DNA of 45,096 nt from JANQTF01 sp036835375 (GTDB taxonomy: Bacteria > Bacteroidota > Bacteroidia > J057). The notes beneath the pieces are model-generated. The model did no database searches. It was not told where the DNA came from and saw only the letters and a program-made list of their open reading frames with translations. The stretch is from NCBI GenBank assembly GCA_036835375.1, contig DAITMB010000029.1, positions 1 to 45,096 on the forward strand, written 5' to 3'. This document shows, piece by piece, positions 43,063-45,096 of this stretch. The translations under genes and the position numbers were made by a program. Position 1 is the stretch's first letter. Each line of letters begins with the position of its first letter.

Positions 43063-44274
43063 ATGATCATTCTCAACATCCTTGTCGCAGCCGTCCTCGC
43101 CTATCTGGGGCTTTCCGCCCTCTACCTGCTCGCCTATTCCTTGCTGGCCTTCCTGCCTGCCGCTACGCGTGACGAGCAGTTGCCCGCCGCCACACGCTTC
43201 GCGCGCGTGGTGGTGCTCATCCCAGCTTACCAAGAAGATGCTGTGATCTTGCACACAGCGACCCAAACGCTGCGGCTCGATTATCCCTCGGACCAATGGG
43301 AGCTGGTGATCATCGCCGATGGCCTGCAGCTTGCGACCCTGGAGGCGCTGCGCGCCATGCCCCTGCGCTTGGTGGAGGTCTCATTTGAACAAAGCACCAA
43401 GAGCAGGGCGCTCAACGCAGCGCTGGATATCCTTGGCGACAAATATGACCTGGTCCTTGTGCTGGATGCCGACAATCTCGCCCAGAAAGACATTCTCTAT
43501 CGTTTCAACACGGCCTATCAAGCTGGGTTCACCGCCATTCAGGGCCGCAGAGTCGCCAAAAATCTTCATACCCCTTTTGCCATTCTCGATGCCATGAGCG
43601 AAGAGATCAACCATCGCATCTTCTCCTCTGGCCACCGCGCCGTGGGGCTTTCCTCGCGATTGGTGGGATCGGGCATGGCCTTCGCGTATTCGATGTTCCG
43701 GTCGATCATGGCCAGCGTCGATGCCGTCGGCGGATTTGACAAAGAGCTGGAACTGAAGCTCCTTCGCAGCGGGGTCAAGGTGGCTTATCTGCCTTCTGCC
43801 TGGATCTACGATGAAAAAGTGAGCCGGAGGGAGCATTTCACACGGCAGCGCCGCCGCTGGATCGCCGCGCAGTTCCACTATGCGAAGCTGTATTTCGGCC
43901 AGGCGCTGGGGGCGCTGTTCAGACATGGGAATGTCGATTTTTTCGACAAAGCTTGCCAGATGATCTTGCCGCCAAGGCTCATCCAGCCGGGTGTTTTGCT
44001 GATTGGTTTCGTTGCTGCGCTGCTCTTTTCGCCGCCGCCATGGGCAGCCCTGTGGGGTGCAGCTTTTGGGGCAAATGCCCTGGCATTTGCCTTGGCCATT
44101 CCCCGCAGGCTGTATCAGCCGCGCTATCTCAAAGCATTTCTCACGCTGCCGTATGCTTTTTTTTCGATGGCGGTGTCGCTGTTGAAGCTCCGAGGAAGCA
44201 ATCGTTCTTTTATTCACACGCCGCATACTTCCACGGACATCACGGAGCAGTCCGAATCGGCGCGCCCAAGGTAG
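43063..44274 (+). CDS. Membrane glycosyltransferase family 2, cellulose/hyaluronan-synthase-like
   Basis: 403 residues. One N-terminal membrane helix (about 1-30), a GT2 catalytic domain (about 45-275) and two or three C-terminal helices (about 300-385). Motifs: VVVLIPAYQED, the UDP-binding LVIIADG, DAD at 135-137 (VLVLDADN) and the processive-type QRRRW at 262-266. The GGFDKELELKLLRSG segment holds the acidic base. Members add sugars to lipid or polysaccharide acceptors at the inner membrane. The next gene is on the other strand. Confidence 0.88.
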   Translation: MIILNILVAAVLAYLGLSALYLLAYSLLAFLPAATRDEQLPAATRFARVVVLIPAYQEDAVILHTATQTLRLDYPSDQWELVIIADGLQLATLEALRAMPLRLVEVSFEQSTKSRALNAALDILGDKYDLVLVLDADNLAQKDILYRFNTAYQAGFTAIQGRRVAKNLHTPFAILDAMSEEINHRIFSSGHRAVGLSSRLVGSGMAFAYSMFRSIMASVDAVGGFDKELELKLLRSGVKVAYLPSAWIYDEKVSRREHFTRQRRRWIAAQFHYAKLYFGQALGALFRHGNVDFFDKACQMILPPRLIQPGVLLIGFVAALLFSPPPWAALWGAAFGANALAFALAIPRRLYQPRYLKAFLTLPYAFFSMAVSLLKLRGSNRSFIHTPHTSTDITEQSESARPR

Positions 44275-44298
44275 CCCCCGGACGACCTTTTCTCCTCC

Positions 44299-44694
44299 TC
44301 AAGGCCTTGCGGCGTGCAGAATGTTTCGCTGCTCCACCACCACCAGCGCAATCACCACGACCATTTCAAGGAAAAAATAGGTGATTCCGAGCAGGGTGAT
44401 GCTATGATAAAAATAGAAGACCAAGCCGAGCGTCAGCATGGCATAGAGGACATTGGCGATGACAATGACCTGAAGGAAAGGCCGCCAACGTTTCTCAACC
44501 AAGAAAAAACAAGAGAGGGAGTAGAGCGCAAAGCCCGACGCAATGAGCGCCAAGAGGAGCATCACATCGCGCGGCATTCCCACCCATGCCTCATAGCGAG
44601 CCAACACAGCCCCCAGCATGAACGTCGTGAGCACAGCTCCCAGTCCGTCGATCAAAAACAGTTTCTTGGGAGGTATCTGTAGGTCCATGCGCAT
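44299..44694 (-). CDS. Small four-helix membrane protein, unknown function
   Basis: 131 residues with four predicted membrane helices (13-33, 44-65, 73-96, 99-121) and short polar ends. I do not recognise the family. It is convergent with the GT2 gene with 24 bases between stops. The Met at 44688 is an alternative start. Confidence 0.7.
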   Translation of the reverse strand: MRMDLQIPPKKLFLIDGLGAVLTTFMLGAVLARYEAWVGMPRDVMLLLALIASGFALYSLSCFFLVEKRWRPFLQVIVIANVLYAMLTLGLVFYFYHSITLLGITYFFLEMVVVIALVVVEQRNILHAARP

Positions 44695-44885
44695 GATGAG
44701 TTGAGGGGTTGAGATGAGAGACGGCAGTAGGAAGCCTGTTCGCGGTCTGTGCCATCGCAGGGCAATGCCCGAGGCATATTCTTACAATTATTTTACAAGA
44801 TAAAGTAAAGGAGTTGAGAAATGGACAGAATCGTCGGGAGCGGGTACAGAGACTTGAGCATACAAAGCCTGTACACTGCTGAGTA

Positions 44886-45042
44886 AGTAACGCTCAAAAA
44901 ATAAGTTGGTCGTCTTCGCTTGGTCTTCCGCCCCATCTCGGCGTCAAAAAACCCTCACCTAGCTCGCTAGGCTCGGATTTTTTTCCTTGATCTGGAACGG
45001 AATCCCTAACCGAATCCGGGAAGTTATTTTTCTCGCGTTACT
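44886..45042. mobile_element. MITE-like element, copy A (157 bases)
   Basis: Left end AGTAACGCTCAAAAAATAAG and right end (inverted AGTAACGCGAGAAAAATAAC) are matched terminal repeats, related to those of copy B. The central stem CTAGC-TC-GCTAG with flanking AAAAAACC/GGATTTTT resembles copy B with paired (compensatory) changes. The remaining stretch 44695-45096 holds no gene. Confidence 0.65.
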
Positions 45043-45096
45043 AAGCAGAGAATAATGAAAACTCTCATGATGTGATAAATGAAAAATGGAAGTTAG

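Overview
The window looks like a chromosomal segment of a Bacteroidota bacterium with roughly even base composition, perhaps of the Saprospiria/Cytophagia type; the class is an inference. The signs are two TonB-dependent receptors with N-terminal carboxypeptidase-like domains, one followed by a DUF4249 lipoprotein, a 2041-residue secreted protein with a type IX secretion (T9SS) sorting tail, a GH97 enzyme, several lipoproteins, almost no Shine-Dalgarno sequences, and a few promoters of the Bacteroidota -33/-7 type (TTTG, then TAnnTTTG). No rRNA, tRNA, CRISPR array or complete insertion sequence was seen.

Layout. 0-5.5 kb: a degenerate SRAP-like gene, a glycerophosphodiesterase lipoprotein, and a receptor + DUF4249 operon. 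5.8-12 kb: one giant malectin/beta-propeller T9SS cargo gene with its own terminator. 12.7-16 kb: an AraC-type response regulator and a REC-PAS-PAS-PAS histidine kinase. 16-17.4 kb: a membrane protein with an EAD11-like N-terminus and a DUF2914-like C-terminus. 17.6-20.2 kb: a saccharopine-dehydrogenase-like enzyme and a lipoprotein. 20.3-22.9 kb: an accessory-looking stretch with two unrecognised genes in an operon and an orphan XRE regulator. 23.3-26.3 kb: SDR oxidoreductase, methyltransferase and a P-loop protein, all on the plus strand. 26.4-31.3 kb: a TonB-dependent receptor divergent from a SusB-like inverting GH97. 31.5-34.1 kb: fasciclin lipoprotein, CYTH protein, a secreted DUF4412-like protein, YraN. 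34.2-35.9 kb: a histidine kinase with an ethylene-receptor-like sensor domain and a small response regulator. 36.2-38.6 kb: prfB with its programmed frameshift, tail to tail with ispH. 39.1-45.1 kb: a thiolase, a conserved unknown gene, two glycosyltransferases and a small membrane protein, among intergenic repeat elements.

The most notable observations are: (1) the sensor domain at 34757-35908 keeps every plant ETR1 residue I could recall as needed for ethylene binding, at a constant offset of 13; (2) two elements at 41365-41521 and 44886-45042, each 157 bases with related terminal inverted repeats and a central hairpin with compensatory changes, look like a non-autonomous (MITE-like) family; (3) an EAD11-TM-DUF2914 protein that may belong to a Bacteroidota conflict or signalling network; (4) an SRAP-fold protein that has lost three of four catalytic positions; (5) a near-consensus RF2 frameshift site in a lineage that hardly uses Shine-Dalgarno pairing. 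Calls rest on reading motifs in the translated sequence; no database search was run.
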